From positions 1,984,001-2,048,000 of the forward strand of contig CM114271.1 of NCBI GenBank assembly GCA_050084515.1: a DNA stretch of 64,000 nt. Reading direction: 5' to 3'. Made by a program: the position numbers and the translations under genes. How positions within the stretch are numbered: the first letter of the stretch is position 1; each line of letters starts with the position of its first letter. The notes beneath the pieces are model-generated. The model did not search any database. It was not told the origin of the DNA and saw nothing but the letters and a program-made list of their open reading frames with translations. This document shows, in pieces, positions 1-10,304 of this stretch. Origin of the DNA: Blasia pusilla (Eukaryota; Marchantiophyta; Marchantiopsida; Blasiales).

Positions 1-832
1 TTAGTTTAGATGTTTAGGATCCTATACAAGGATGCGGTTGAATCTTTGCTAAAACACTCGCACTCGGGGTATATGATCATATACCCCGAGTAATGATCAT
101 TGGATGGATATACTCGTAAAAATACATATGAAATAAAAAAGTGTTTAAGAATTAATTTATTATTCTAAAAAAAATTTTAATCATGTTATAAATAATTTTA
201 TTTTTTTTATTGTCTTATTGAAATATTTAATTGTCGTCTAATTGTCACAAGTCAAATAGAGAGGTGTTTGCAAATCAAGAAGGCACCTTCCCATAATAAC
301 ATGGATTGGAGAATTTCAAGATTCCGACCTAGGAAATTTGTGAATCTTAGTCGAAAAGTTGAACATTTTACTACTGATATTTCCTGAACTTTCAATTTGG
401 TATGAGAAATTTCTGAAGTTTGGCATTAGCATATAATGATAGAAATTGCATCAAAAATTTGGATGCAATCGATTGGTATCATGGATGCATGGATGCGACC
501 TTTTAAACCCTAAACCTTTATGGTGTAAATTGAACTATATGAAGATGAAGTAGTAGCTCTTGGCAAGTAGTGGTAGTTCAAATTCCACATTTTAGCCTAG
601 ATAATTTTCTTTTTTGAGTCTCAATTCTTTTTCATTCCCATTTAAATTACTAGTAAGGACCCATAGGGACCGTGTGATGCACGGTCACTTATTAATAGCT
701 CATGTTTAAATGTAACTCTCCTACCAATATTTACAAGACCCCTTAAGATGACCAAAAGTATGTTTGAAAAAAGTCTAGTGACACGTGTTGGATAGAGGAC
801 CAGCTATAGAAAACTCCATCCTCCAATTAGTA
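1..832. other. AT-rich intergenic DNA, no gene
   Basis: No coding potential that I can support. The only structured part is a hairpin near 669-685 followed, on the minus strand, by CTAG at 650-653, described separately as a possible Helitron end. Confidence 0.6.
650..685 (-). mobile_element. Possible Helitron 3' terminus (minus strand)
   Basis: Read on the minus strand, a short GC-rich hairpin (669-685, stem ACCGTG/CACGGT type) is followed after about 15 nt by CTAG and then T, the signature of a Helitron 3' end. No matching 5' TC terminus could be placed, so this may be a remnant or chance. The hairpin loop contains the same GTGATGCAC-like core as the better-supported element at 833-1460, in opposite orientation. 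Confidence 0.35.
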
Positions 833-1460
833 TCTATATCTAATAATTGGCAACCCCTTACCCATAATACGACAAGATAGTGAGACAAGAGGACAAAGTA
901 GGCAACATGTTTGAATTTTGTTGCTTTAGCCATATTAGATGGGTATAAATAGATATGAAAGATAAACCTACAGGGATTCGAGTGGAATAGAAAAATAATA
1001 ATTAACCAATTAATAATTTATTTAATATTATAGTGGGTAATTATAAATATTAATAAAATTGAGTTATTATGATAAAAAACCAAAAAATTAGAATTTTTTC
1101 CTCAATTCATATTTGATGGAAATGGAAAATAAATTTTAATGGAGAAGGAGTAGATTTTGTTTAAATTTTATGGATGGGTAAAATTACTTAGGGGATTGGA
1201 ATATCATTTAAATTTGAATGGAGGATTGTAAGAGCTTTTACGGAGGAGTGAAATTATTTCGGGGAGATGGGTATTATTTAAAGATGAAATTTTCTCACTC
1301 TTTTAAGATTTAAAATTTTGGAAATTATGTTTAAATTCTAAAATTAAATATAGTTTAAATTTTACACATAATCTTAAAAAAAATATTATTGAAAACTTTT
1401 TTTTAGGCCCTTATATTGAGGAAATTGTGTCACGTGTGCATCGCACGGGCAACATACTAG
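833..1460 (+). mobile_element. Non-autonomous Helitron, about 628 bp
   Basis: The element begins with TCTATATCTAATAATTGGC directly after an A (832). It ends with CTAG directly before a T (1461), which matches Helitron insertion between A and T. A hairpin (CGTGTG-CAT-CGCACG, about 1433-1447) lies just upstream of the CTAG end, as Helitrons require. There is no coding capacity, so it depends on a helicase/Rep protein encoded elsewhere. A second copy with the same 5' end starts at 42498, which independently confirms the left boundary. The body is AT-rich. Confidence 0.75.
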
Positions 1461-1461
1461 T

Positions 1462-2316
1462 ATAGGTTAAGGGAGGATGACTTCTTGACTTGCAAACACT
1501 ATCTAAGTGACATATGGTAGTGGGTAGAAAAAAATGCTTTAATAACTTGGTTGACAAGAAAAAAAATTGGAAGTCTTTGGGATAGCATGATCATTGGCTC
1601 TACACATAGTGCCCACTATAAACTAGTTTTGGGACTCCTAGGAGATCTATGATTCTTTGAATCACTTAAACCCAAAACCTTCACACTATCCCCCTACCCC
1701 AAAAACTTTTACTTGAGTATCTTGATTATACCTTTTCTTTAATGCCAATATTTTTTTTTAAATTGCATACAGTAATTTGCAAGAATTTTCTTCTTAATAG
1801 AAATAGTTTCACAAAAAAAAATCAATACATGAGAAAATAGAACTTTAGTTCTTTCACGGTCTTAAATTCTTTTAGCAAAAAATGGAGCTTGATAAGAGAA
1901 GTAATTGCATTTTCTTGCTCATTATTACATGCATATCTATGAGGTGCATCTTAAAAAATTTAATGAAATAATTTCAATGGTTGAGAGGGCATTCCATAAG
2001 GGCATTGAGTATTCTTAATATTTTACTAAACAAAAACCTTAAATCTATTACGTTATGTCATAAGGTGATTCCTAGCACTCCCCATCACTCCTTTTGAGAT
2101 TTCTTTTTCTTTTTTTCTCCTCTTTCTCTTATTCAATGTTTTGCTTGAGAGAAGAGTCGGTTTCAAAAAAGTAACAAGAAAGTATGTAGACAAAGCAAAA
2201 ATATATATATATATATAGAACTTAAAAAACCAAACTATCGACCATGTGCTCATTACAAATCAAGAAAATATGATTTATTACGTCCCTGAAGAAATTTTAT
2301 CACTTGTTTGAAACTA
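1462..2316. other. AT-rich intergenic DNA
   Basis: No gene or repeat recognised. A short (AT)n run lies near 2201-2216. This DNA lies between the Helitron and the CACTA element. Confidence 0.5.
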
Positions 2317-2319
2317 TAT
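2317..2319. repeat. CACTA target-site duplication, left (TAT)
   Basis: TAT immediately precedes the CACTA terminus at 2320, and TAT immediately follows the TAGTG terminus at 15817. A 3-bp duplication is the norm for CACTA elements. Confidence 0.8.
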
Positions 2320-2351
2320 CACTAGAAGAAATCCATGGCTTTATGACTAGG
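2320..2351 (+). repeat. CACTA left terminal inverted repeat
   Basis: It starts CACTAGAAGAA and ends TTATGACTAGG. The inverse complement of 15785-15817 shares both blocks, with a divergent middle and a 1-bp length difference. Confidence 0.9.
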
Positions 2352-3070
2352 TTATATGACTCATATGAGTCATACTTTACATACCACGACTAACAATGAC
2401 TGATGACTACTTTAGACACAAAAGCCAAGTCATATTTGTTTGGCAACTAGGCTAACTAGGATGGTCAACTTAGGTGGAGGTTGGTATATGACTCGAGGGT
2501 GTAGTCATGAGGCCATGACTGACACGTCACTCAGATGATGTGGAATAATGACACATCATCAGTGACATGGACTATTTAGTGTGATGTGTCACTGATGACA
2601 TGGACTATTGCTGAGACATGTCACTGATGATGTGGACTTGAATACGACTCATCTAGTCATATGTGTATATTTTTCTAGTTACCACCAACGACTCCTTTAG
2701 TCATGGTTGGTGCGCAAAAGTTTAGAATATCCTATCAAAATGCACCAAGTGTACTCCATTCAGTTATAGTTGGCAACTCATGTAGTCATTTTATTTTATT
2801 GAAATATTGGTATGGACTCATGTAGTCGTGTACTGTGACTAGAAGAGTAAAGTTACATGACTACTATAAAATCGGACACAACTGGTTTAGTCACGAAGAT
2901 ATGACTATGTGAGTAGCGGAAATTATGTAGTCATGTACTATGACTAGAAGAGTAGAGTTACATGACTATTATAAAAGCGGACACAACTGGTTTAGTCATG
3001 AAGATATGACTATGTGAGTAGCGGAAATTATGTAGTCATTGCAACAAAACTGCATGACTCATACAATTAT
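2340..3070. repeat. CACTA left subterminal repeat region
   Basis: TGACT and its complement AGTCA recur many times in both orientations (for example near 2345, 2357, 2366, 2395, 2505, 2650, 2862, 2904, 2955, 3007 and 3055). In En/Spm such short, closely spaced subterminal repeats are the binding sites of the TNPA protein. The motif also lies inside the terminal inverted repeat itself. Confidence 0.7.
2821..3030 (+). repeat. 105-bp tandem duplication in the CACTA left end
   Basis: Two adjacent copies, 2821-2925 and 2926-3030, differ by only a few bases, and a third copy starts at 3031 (TGTAGTCATT) before diverging. Each unit contains about four TGACT/AGTCA motifs, so the duplication multiplies candidate transposase-binding sites. 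Confidence 0.85.
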
Positions 3071-3733
3071 GACTAGAGAGAACTTGAAGCTTACTACTTT
3101 AGTTTTTGAACCGTACTGTGCAAGTTATATTGATATGACTAGTGGGGATATTTTGGAATGTTTATTATGCCTTTTGAACGGTGCAAGAATTAACGGATCT
3201 GAATTATTGAAATCCTCTTTTCCATTTATATGGTGAACACTTAAGCGTTCACCTTAGCACATAGTATCATTTTGAAAAAAACGCACATAACTAAAACAAC
3301 ATCATATATCCAGAAACATGTCAACTCAACTATATGGAAGTAGCATATGAGCACTATGTTGTTATATTGAGTAGTGGCATCTTGATGTAATCAAGAAACT
3401 ACATGAATTTTCTCTAAGTTTAGAAAGAGATGTAATAAGAATGTCTTGCTACAAACGAAACATACACAATCAATTAACCAAGCAAATAATGAAAACATAC
3501 TCTTGAAAACAGATTTTGAGGGGTGGAATGTCACTAAAGAGTAGCTTCCATACACCAAATTACAAAATGAATCATTATTACATTGGGTTATAATCCAAAA
3601 ATAGATTAAAAAAACAAAGATCAAATATAGTAGGATTTATGATCTCATCTTGAAAGAACAAGAGAGAATATGTCATCCATGAAAACAAAGTTATTGCACC
3701 TTAGATAGTTGGGTGCCAAAAGAAAATACTACT

Positions 3734-3970
3734 CTACTGAATCACCTTTCTCATATGCATCTCTGGCCAGAGCATGCTTGAGCCAAGAGCATCACCAAAT
3801 GTTTCTTGTGCAGGTTTGTCTATCAAATTCGGTATCCACAAAGCATGTTCTGGTTCGAACACCTCGTTTAGATCAACCCTCACCATGCCTAAGGGAATGT
3901 CTTTGGCATGGAACTTGTCTCTTCCACCAAAACCTGATATAACTCTTGACCCAAGCACCATCCTACTCAA
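3734..3970 (-). CDS. C-terminal piece of the TNPA-like gene (DUF8039-like)
   Basis: A 78-residue open frame with the pattern IPLGMVRVDLNEVFEPEHALW followed by ETFGDALGSSMLWP. Plant CACTA accessory proteins commonly end in a domain with a hydrophobic LG...V-V-V......LW....T..DA.G....WP arrangement, and this matches that order. It is closest to the left terminus, consistent with being the last exon of the minus-strand gene. Splice sites were not resolved. Confidence 0.5.
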   Translation of the reverse strand: MSRMVLGSRVISGFGGRDKFHAKDIPLGMVRVDLNEVFEPEHALWIPNLIDKPAQETFGDALGSSMLWPEMHMRKVIQ

Positions 3971-5530
3971 CTTTGGCTTGGTGAGTAATACGTGATCACC
4001 AATTCATAGCTAAAAAATTACACAGGCATTTAGTTAGTATCAATTCAAATTCTTTCCACATGCATTTGCACCATTAATCTGAAAAAAAAAAACTGCTATG
4101 ATATACCTGTTTGAAAGACCATCCCCATTTTGGAAGATGATGCAAAAAGTTCACAAGTCCTAGACGACCATTTGACTCTCCACAACAAGAAATATCAGTG
4201 TCGTCATATAAACCTTGAATAGAAGAGGCCATTATAGATGAGATAAATTACCTTAGTTATTTTCTTAGACGAGCCTGATCTGATTTCACTTTCTTGCTCA
4301 TTCAAACCATTAGATTGTAGCACTTTTGTCTTTTGGCTGGTGATGATTTGGCTTGGCTATCCATACTCACGTTTTCTGCACATTATGCACGACAAAGTCC
4401 ATTGAACGTTGTAGGAAGAAATGAGTATTGTTTTGTGGATAGTTTGAAAACTACGCCACACATAAATTCATTATGCCAAGGATGACATACTTACGAGTGA
4501 TTTGAGTATCACCATCTGCACTTTCTGTGGAACTTCTCCTTTTGTTGCTCCGTTCTGGCACTTCAACAAACAATCCAAGTATTGAGAAATGAATTGTAAA
4601 ACCAGATTCTTCGCTTCAACAAGTAATTATATTATAAGACCCTACATCTAGTGAAGCTAAACTCTCTACTTACCATCAGATTGTGTAGTTGCCATTGCCT
4701 CTTTTTGTGTGGAGATCTTCCTCTTCCCTAATTGTCCAACTATAGACGTTGGTATAGGTTCAATAGTGACGGTAAGTTACTCAAAATAAAAGTCATTTGT
4801 GAAATACTCATGCTGAAAAGGACAAGTAGTTATAACCATTGAAAATCAAGGGCGGAAGAATGAGAATGGGTTACCTGATGTGAGCCTCTCATCCGTTGTT
4901 GCATATGGTTGAGAATTGGATGGCGGGGAACTAGAAATCTGGTGTGGTGTTGAAGACACATCCTTTGAAGTAAGTTTGGACACCATTTCCATGAGTACAC
5001 TAAATGCTTTGTTCTGCCGTTCCATCTGCAACTTCACATCATCCAAATCTGCGCTCTACTTCTTTTCCACTTCTTCCAATTGAATAGTGACTCTAGATTC
5101 CACACTCTGCATATATAATCCAACGATCAATTAGGTACCAAAAAACTATGGTTTTTCAATTACACACTCAGATACAACCATGATACTAACACCATAATTC
5201 AACATGATTAAGGATATGATACTAACTCCATGACCCAATCAGATGAAGGTCATGATACTAGCCATATCAAGCCAACGGGTAAGTAAAGAGTTATGCATTT
5301 ACATTAACCGTTGAACTCAATTGTATGAAACCTGGTTGCTTAGGCAACTCGTTTCTCTCCATACATTCTAGCCCCGTGCCCAAGGACTCCTTTGATGTAC
5401 GTTGTTGCACCAGCACATGTTCCTTAAATACATAAATTATGAAATTCATGCATGTGAAAGGGTTCAATGCAAATATGGAAATGAAGCAATAATGGAAGTT
5501 TTCTACCATTATATAACTTTAGCAAGAAAA

Positions 5531-6121
5531 CTAGGGAATGCCAAGATGACTTACATCAAGTCCATCTAAACCTGCACGTCCGGAGAAATTTAAAGTCTGG
5601 ACCTTGGCCCTTGCTCGAGCCATCTTTTCTGCCTTCATTTTGCTCTCCTCGGAGAGCCAATAATTTACTAATTGATTCCATGACTCCTCATCGGTATCAG
5701 GATGGCACGAGACTGCGCAATGAGCCCCATGTAATGTCCAATAGTTCTTGACATTGGATCGCTCGGTTTTCAATAGTTGTGTTATTTTTTTCTTCATGAA
5801 ATCAAGCAAAAGAGATGATGCACCAACATATGTGTATGCCTCAGGGATATGATTCTGAACAGCAGCCATGCTGATAGAATTTTGTTTACTAATCTCAATG
5901 CATGATAAGTCCAAGTACCTCATCACCCATACCTTCAATTCATTTAGCCAAGGCTCATAACCTGGAACTCTAGGCGACGGAATACCATTTGGCATGAGCT
6001 CACATCTAGGTTTTAAGTTTTGCTCCTTCCTAATGGATACATCACGAGTCCACAAATCACGCTTTGTGCGACTCTGCCGTTCTCCTACAAATATACCACC
6101 ATCCCAATTATCAGATGTCAA
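5531..6121 (-). CDS. Transposase_24-like segment (Ptta/En/Spm family)
   Basis: The open frame is 196 residues. The N-terminal part has the basic sequence GERQSRTKRDLW; the middle has a WLNELKVWVMRYLDLS helix. The later half has KNYWTLHGAHCAVSCHPDTDEESWNQLVNYW, which fits the Trp-rich plant transposase_24 pattern (W..LV..W). A basic tail (KMKAEKMARARAK) follows. No catalytic residues are expected, because this family acts as a DNA-binding accessory. It is the best preserved exon of the accessory gene. Confidence 0.6.
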   Translation of the reverse strand: MTSDNWDGGIFVGERQSRTKRDLWTRDVSIRKEQNLKPRCELMPNGIPSPRVPGYEPWLNELKVWVMRYLDLSCIEISKQNSISMAAVQNHIPEAYTYVGASSLLLDFMKKKITQLLKTERSNVKNYWTLHGAHCAVSCHPDTDEESWNQLVNYWLSEESKMKAEKMARARAKVQTLNFSGRAGLDGLDVSHLGIP

Positions 6122-7162
6122 AAATCTAGGGCCGAAGATTTTAAACTCACCAAATCATAATTATGTTGAACAATATTAACTATAAGACCAACTTATACTA
6201 GTAACAATTCCACATCTTTCATAATACAACAACCTATTCAATATAAATTTGCAAAACAAGAAAGGGCATAATAGTAAGCCTACTTACCCATGGGGGTGGG
6301 ATGTTCATGGATGATTGAGCTCCATTGGTCCATGGTGGCTGAAATTGACATCCATAACCCATCGGTGATTGCATCATCATAGGTATCCACCATGGCATCT
6401 GGCTTTGTGCCTATGGGGGTGGAGGAGGGGGATATGCTTGCGAAGGCATTATGGGTTGTGATGGAGTTCCATCCATGGGCCGCACATGTAAGTAAATTTG
6501 TAAGTAAACTAAACTAGAGACCATTTGATGAATAAAGATTAGTGAAATCATAATGACAGGCTTCTACCACTCAATTTATTACATACCAATCATACATATA
6601 AAGATAGTTGAATATTCATCCATGTCTATAATTATATTACCGCATCGTTTGTATTGGTGGAATTTCGTACACTTCCCTATTTGGATGGTTTGACTGGACG
6701 CTCCTTTTCTTGAGGCTATTCAAAACAGACATCTCATTGTGAGTTAACACAGTATTCATAATTCTGAAATCTGAAGAGAGTAGCAAAACAACAAGATTTG
6801 AAGAGAAAGTACCCTCCCATCCTCGAGCCACAAGTCATCATCCTCTTCAGCCCCCAAGAAGTCCATCTCAAGGAGTGGATTATAATAGGGGTCTTTGGAA
6901 TCACTATCTCAACAATCTTTTTGAGTCTCCTCGGGGATTACACTTTGGTTAGTGGCCTTCTCCTCCAACCGTAAACTGCGTCTTTGTGGAAGAGAAGGAT
7001 TCGAAAATGGCAAAGGCTTGCGCTCCTTCACAACCCTTGGACCAACAAACCTTCAAAATATGATGATAAAAAATTTGTCATATTTCCTAATGTACAACCA
7101 CTATATGAACATGATACACTTGACCAAATAAAGCAAAAGAAAAAGGTTATCCAAGATCATAC

Positions 7163-7384
7163 TTACCAATCCTTCAACCCACCAAACAACTTCGCCTCTT
7201 TGGCCTTTCTCTCTCTCACTCTACGATTCCTTTCTTCCTCGTATGGATTAGGAATTTGTTGAACATTATCTATACCATCCCAAGATGAACTCTGATTGGA
7301 TTCCATGTTCTCATCAATCATATCAGGTACATCGTTCCAAGCGCCTGCCTCCCTCTGTAGACGACAAGTTAGCAAGAATAACAC
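7163..7384 (-). CDS. N-terminal exon of the TNPA-like gene
   Basis: A 73-residue frame with an acidic first half (NDVPDMIDENMESNQ) and a highly charged second half (NPYEEERNRRVRERKAKEAK). Plant CACTA accessory proteins often begin with a YE..R..R+..N..+...L motif of this type. It starts about 165 bp beyond the end of the transposase DUF4216 segment, as expected for a tandem second gene. The frame begins at a non-ATG codon, so the true start may lie further upstream. Confidence 0.45.
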   Translation of the reverse strand: MLFLLTCRLQREAGAWNDVPDMIDENMESNQSSSWDGIDNVQQIPNPYEEERNRRVRERKAKEAKLFGGLKDW

Positions 7385-7549
7385 CTAACTTTACGGCAAT
7401 TTGAGAGTTCTACTTGTTGCCGTAGAGTTTCATTCCATTATGCCCAACAACACCAAAATTCACTTACATCCTCGTAATAGAAGTCAATTATTTGAATCAT
7501 ACCCAAAAAAACACAATGATAAGTACCAAAGAAACAACTATGAATTAAT

Positions 7550-8194
7550 CTAATCTGATTCTGAGTTATTAGAGTCTGAATCAACGTCTTCTATCATATT
7601 GCATACATGGATTATTGGCACATGCTGCACATCCACCCTAGCAGCTTCCATTTCTTCATTACTTAGGACACTAGCTCCTAAGGTACTTGCATCTGGTAGA
7701 TTCCCTGGTTCCATACATGTGGCATGGAAGGTGGGCAAAGCATTACAAGCTCCATCTAGTGCCTCTAAGTCATCAAAATAAACTCTCCGAGCTCTAGCTT
7801 CCTTCCTCATTACCACTTTCCATCCTCCACCCTCATCGGCATCTCCATAAAACACTTGTTGCACTTCTGATGGGAAAACAAACGGCTGGTGATCTAATGG
7901 CTCCCATGACCTCAAGTTGGCCAACAGAAAACCCTCCTTATCTAATTTCATGGATCCTACTCTCGAATCCCAATCTGCTTTAACCCACCGCCCTTGCATT
8001 AGTATTATGGGTTGTTCTACAATCCCATAATCAAGTAAGAGAATATCAACCAACACCCCAACATATGAGTATAAACAATTATGGTTGGAACTTTTTTCAT
8101 CAACAAATACTTCACCTATTCCACTATCATAAGTGGAGAAGGGTGTCGCACCACTTGGCCCTTCTACCCTAAAGTGGTTTCCGTAGGCTTTCAC
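7550..8194 (-). CDS. Transposase C-terminal segment (DUF4216)
   Basis: The frame is 214 residues. It has YSYVGVLVDILLLDYG, VKADWDSRVGSMKLDKEGF, PFVFPSEVQQVFYGDAD and GWKVVMRKEARARRVYFDD, matching DUF4216 at the C-terminus of plant CACTA transposases (Y.G.+.+I+.+.Y, F+.+W, PF+...Q..QVFY...). An acidic tail (IEDVDSDSNNSESD) ends the protein at a stop. No internal stop interrupts the domain. Confidence 0.85.
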   Translation of the reverse strand: MKAYGNHFRVEGPSGATPFSTYDSGIGEVFVDEKSSNHNCLYSYVGVLVDILLLDYGIVEQPIILMQGRWVKADWDSRVGSMKLDKEGFLLANLRSWEPLDHQPFVFPSEVQQVFYGDADEGGGWKVVMRKEARARRVYFDDLEALDGACNALPTFHATCMEPGNLPDASTLGASVLSNEEMEAARVDVQHVPIIHVCNMIEDVDSDSNNSESD

Positions 8195-8357
8195 TCTTGA
8201 ATGACAATGCTCTACTATTAGGAGGTATAGCTAACGATAGTATATGAGCATCAGGATCTTTTGAGTTGTCAATTGCATCCTGTGTAATTGCAAGGCTAAT
8301 CCACTTTTCAAAAGGAATGTCTCTTGAACATAACTGATATTTCCTGTTCAATAACAA
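8169..8357 (-). CDS. Transposase linker between DUF4218 and DUF4216
   Basis: A 62-residue frame with FEKWISLAITQDAIDNS followed by ILSLAIPPNSRALSFKSE. It occupies the position and pattern of the linker that ends in the surface-exposed LA.GP motif of the family. It overlaps the start of the DUF4216 frame by 26 bp in another frame, which implies another small frameshift or splice. Confidence 0.5.
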   Translation of the reverse strand: MLLNRKYQLCSRDIPFEKWISLAITQDAIDNSKDPDAHILSLAIPPNSRALSFKSESLRKPL

Positions 8358-8701
8358 TGTTAATGGTATTAGTACATTCTTTTGTATTTAATGTGTCAAT
8401 ACCAAAATAATATACACTTTGAGAGTCCGAACCGTAATTAACATAACTATAACCTTGAAAAGCATATATTGGAGAGTTTTACCTTTTCCAATCAACCATG
8501 ACCTCTGTCTGTATTATGCAACACATAATGATGTGCTAAGTTGATCATTTCTCGCGAAAGACGAACTAGAGTGCCCGCACCTTCTAGCTCCTCACCAGCG
8601 ACCCCCTCTTCCTCCCCATCATCCCACACTCGCGTCCGCACGTCTTCAAACCTTTTCATATACTCAGTCACGAACCCTAATGCCTCATCCTTCACATACC
8701 C

Positions 8702-9382
8702 TTATGCCATACACCCCTCTGGCCTAGCTTTACACCGTACATATTTCTTCATGTACCCTATATACCGCTCCATTGAATACATCCACCAACATGCTACTGG
8801 CCCACACATGTCCAATTCTTCTACGACATGAATCAAAAAATGTGTCATCACGTCGAAAAAAGATGGAGGGAAATGCATTTCAAAGAGACAAAGGGTTATG
8901 GCAGTCTCTTCCAAGAGTTTGTCGAATAAAGCTAGATCATATACCTTTGTACACACCATTCTAAAAATTCCGGATAATCTAATAACCACCATTCTCACAT
9001 GGTCCTTCAGTAGACCACGGATGCAATAAGGAAGGACTTGCTGAATGAAGACATGGTAATCATGTGATTTCATATTGCCCAATTTTCGATTAACCACATG
9101 CTTGGAGAGTTCTCCACAATATCCAGATGGCACCTTCAAGTTTTGAATCCTTGAAAGGAAAGTGTTCAAGTCATGGGGAGATAGACAATAATTGGAAACT
9201 GGTTTAAGCAAAACTTGGGGTTTACTAGGATGGGGTTGCAACCACAAATGGGATCGAATCCCACGGGCCTCCAAATCTCTCCTTACTTTCACAGTATCTT
9301 TCACTCCAAATAAGGTCTTGACTAGATTCTCCATGATATTCTTCTCAACGTGCATTACATCTAACATATGATGTATAAGCAA
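8702..9382 (-). CDS. Transposase DUF4218 segment
   Basis: The frame is 226 residues. It starts in LIHHMLDVMHVEKNIMENLV, the well-known DVMH.EKN motif that precedes DUF4218. It continues with LKVPSGYCGELSKHVV, GNMKSHDYHVFIQQVLPYCI and ALFDKLLEETAITLCLFEMH. It ends with FFDVMTHFLIHVVEELDMCGPV and MYSMERYIGYMKKYVR. All are diagnostic of plant CACTA transposases. The reading frame is uninterrupted over its length. Confidence 0.88.
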   Translation of the reverse strand: MLIHHMLDVMHVEKNIMENLVKTLFGVKDTVKVRRDLEARGIRSHLWLQPHPSKPQVLLKPVSNYCLSPHDLNTFLSRIQNLKVPSGYCGELSKHVVNRKLGNMKSHDYHVFIQQVLPYCIRGLLKDHVRMVVIRLSGIFRMVCTKVYDLALFDKLLEETAITLCLFEMHFPPSFFDVMTHFLIHVVEELDMCGPVACWWMYSMERYIGYMKKYVRCKARPEGCMA

Positions 9383-9570
9383 ATTCTGATTGTATCGTCA
9401 AGGAAGCATGGACATCTCACAACTTGAACATGATAGCTAATATCCACAAACAAATCAAACAAAAGCTTTCCTCCTCTATAGTCACTATTTCATAACATAA
9501 AGAATAGATAATATAGAGAGGAAGCAGGATACTCGCCAATAAGGAAACAAATATAGTATACTCAGCCTTT

Positions 9571-9753
9571 TCACCCCAGTTCTCTTGTAGGGATCAGTAG
9601 GGCCATCTTCTCGACCCCACTCTCATCATATGTATGTTTTTCATTTGCCCATCCAATAATCTCTCTGGAAAGTAGTCTAGGCACGCGTGGTCTAAGTTCT
9701 GCACTCCCGTTGAAATGAGATCCACACCTACGGGTCCTCCATGGATGGCTCAA
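9571..9753 (-). CDS. Transposase core, continuation after frameshift
   Basis: The phrase SHPWRTRRCGSHFNGSAELR matches the segment that follows the Cys-pair motif in plant CACTA transposases (HRR.LP..HP.R... then F.G..E.R). Coding upstream to about 9820 continues in this frame except for one stop (GF then stop then FSKSCGKP). The frame ends at PTRELG, after which a roughly 170-bp non-coding gap, probably an intron, precedes the DUF4218 segment. Confidence 0.6.
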   Translation of the reverse strand: MSHPWRTRRCGSHFNGSAELRPRVPRLLSREIIGWANEKHTYDESGVEKMALLIPTRELG

Positions 9754-9818
9754 TGGGAGATATCGACGATGACAACCGTATATGGGCTTGCCACAAGACT
9801 TTGAAAATCAGAATCCAC

Positions 9819-10304
9819 TCAAGGCCCGCATATAGTACATCCTAGTTTTCCACCGTGGCTCTGCCCAACTAGAGTTCCGTATGCCGGGTAATCATTTATG
9901 GTCCATAGTAAGATAGCCCTGAACATGAAGTTCCAACTTCCGCCTACCTTCCGAACATCATGAAATTGAACCCCTTTCCACATTTCTTGGAACTCTTCCA
10001 CTAGAGGAAGCAAGTATGTATCTATGTTTTTCCCATTTACACTCTCCTTTCCTGGTATGATCAAAGAGAGCATCACAAATAATTTTTTTGTCTGGAGCCA
10101 GGGAGGCAAGTTATAATTAACAAGAAGCACAGGCCATGTTGACCACGAGCTCGACTTGTCTGAAAATGGATTCACTCCGTCCAAAGCTAGCCCAACCCTG
10201 CAATTCCTCTCCTCCTCGGCAAAGTCCGGATATAAGTTGTCCATGTGGCGCCATGCCTTGCAATCAGCTATATGCCTTACTAAGCCATCCTTGCTCTGAT
10301 TCAA
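9819..10304 (-). CDS. Transposase_21 core segment
   Basis: A 161-residue frame. It contains GLALDGVNPFSDKSSSWSTWP, PPWLQTKKLFVMLSLIIPG, LLPLVEEFQEMWKGV and LWTINDYPAYGTLVGQS, each characteristic of the CACTA transposase core. It ends at GCTICGP with a stop, just where a Cys-pair motif occurs in the family. Family coding resumes downstream in another frame, so the stop probably reflects a frameshift. Confidence 0.82.
   Translation of the reverse strand: MNQSKDGLVRHIADCKAWRHMDNLYPDFAEEERNCRVGLALDGVNPFSDKSSSWSTWPVLLVNYNLPPWLQTKKLFVMLSLIIPGKESVNGKNIDTYLLPLVEEFQEMWKGVQFHDVRKVGGSWNFMFRAILLWTINDYPAYGTLVGQSHGGKLGCTICGP

Larger units (their letters stand above)
3734..7384 (-). pseudogene. CACTA TNPA-like accessory gene, decayed or multi-exon
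   Basis: A second minus-strand gene lies downstream of the transposase. Four coding pieces can be seen. The first (7163-7384) has a charged tract PYEEERNRRVRERKAKEAK, like the N-terminal part of plant TNP1-type proteins. The second (5531-6121) resembles the plant Ptta/En/Spm transposase domain (Transposase_24), with SWNQLVNYW near its middle. The third (4846-5046) looks like a short amphipathic or coiled-coil segment (MERQNKAFSVLMEMVSKL). The fourth (3734-3970) resembles the DUF8039-type tail of such proteins, with a PEHALWIPN...ALGSSMLWP pattern. The intervening DNA may be introns. In En/Spm this product binds subterminal motifs and assists transposition. The exon structure and domain names are my inference from motif memory. 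Confidence 0.6.

Noticed and set aside
2320-3070. A CRISPR-like array, because of regularly recurring short words
   Set aside because: The repeats are TGACT/AGTCA motifs in both orientations with irregular spacing, inside a plant CACTA end.
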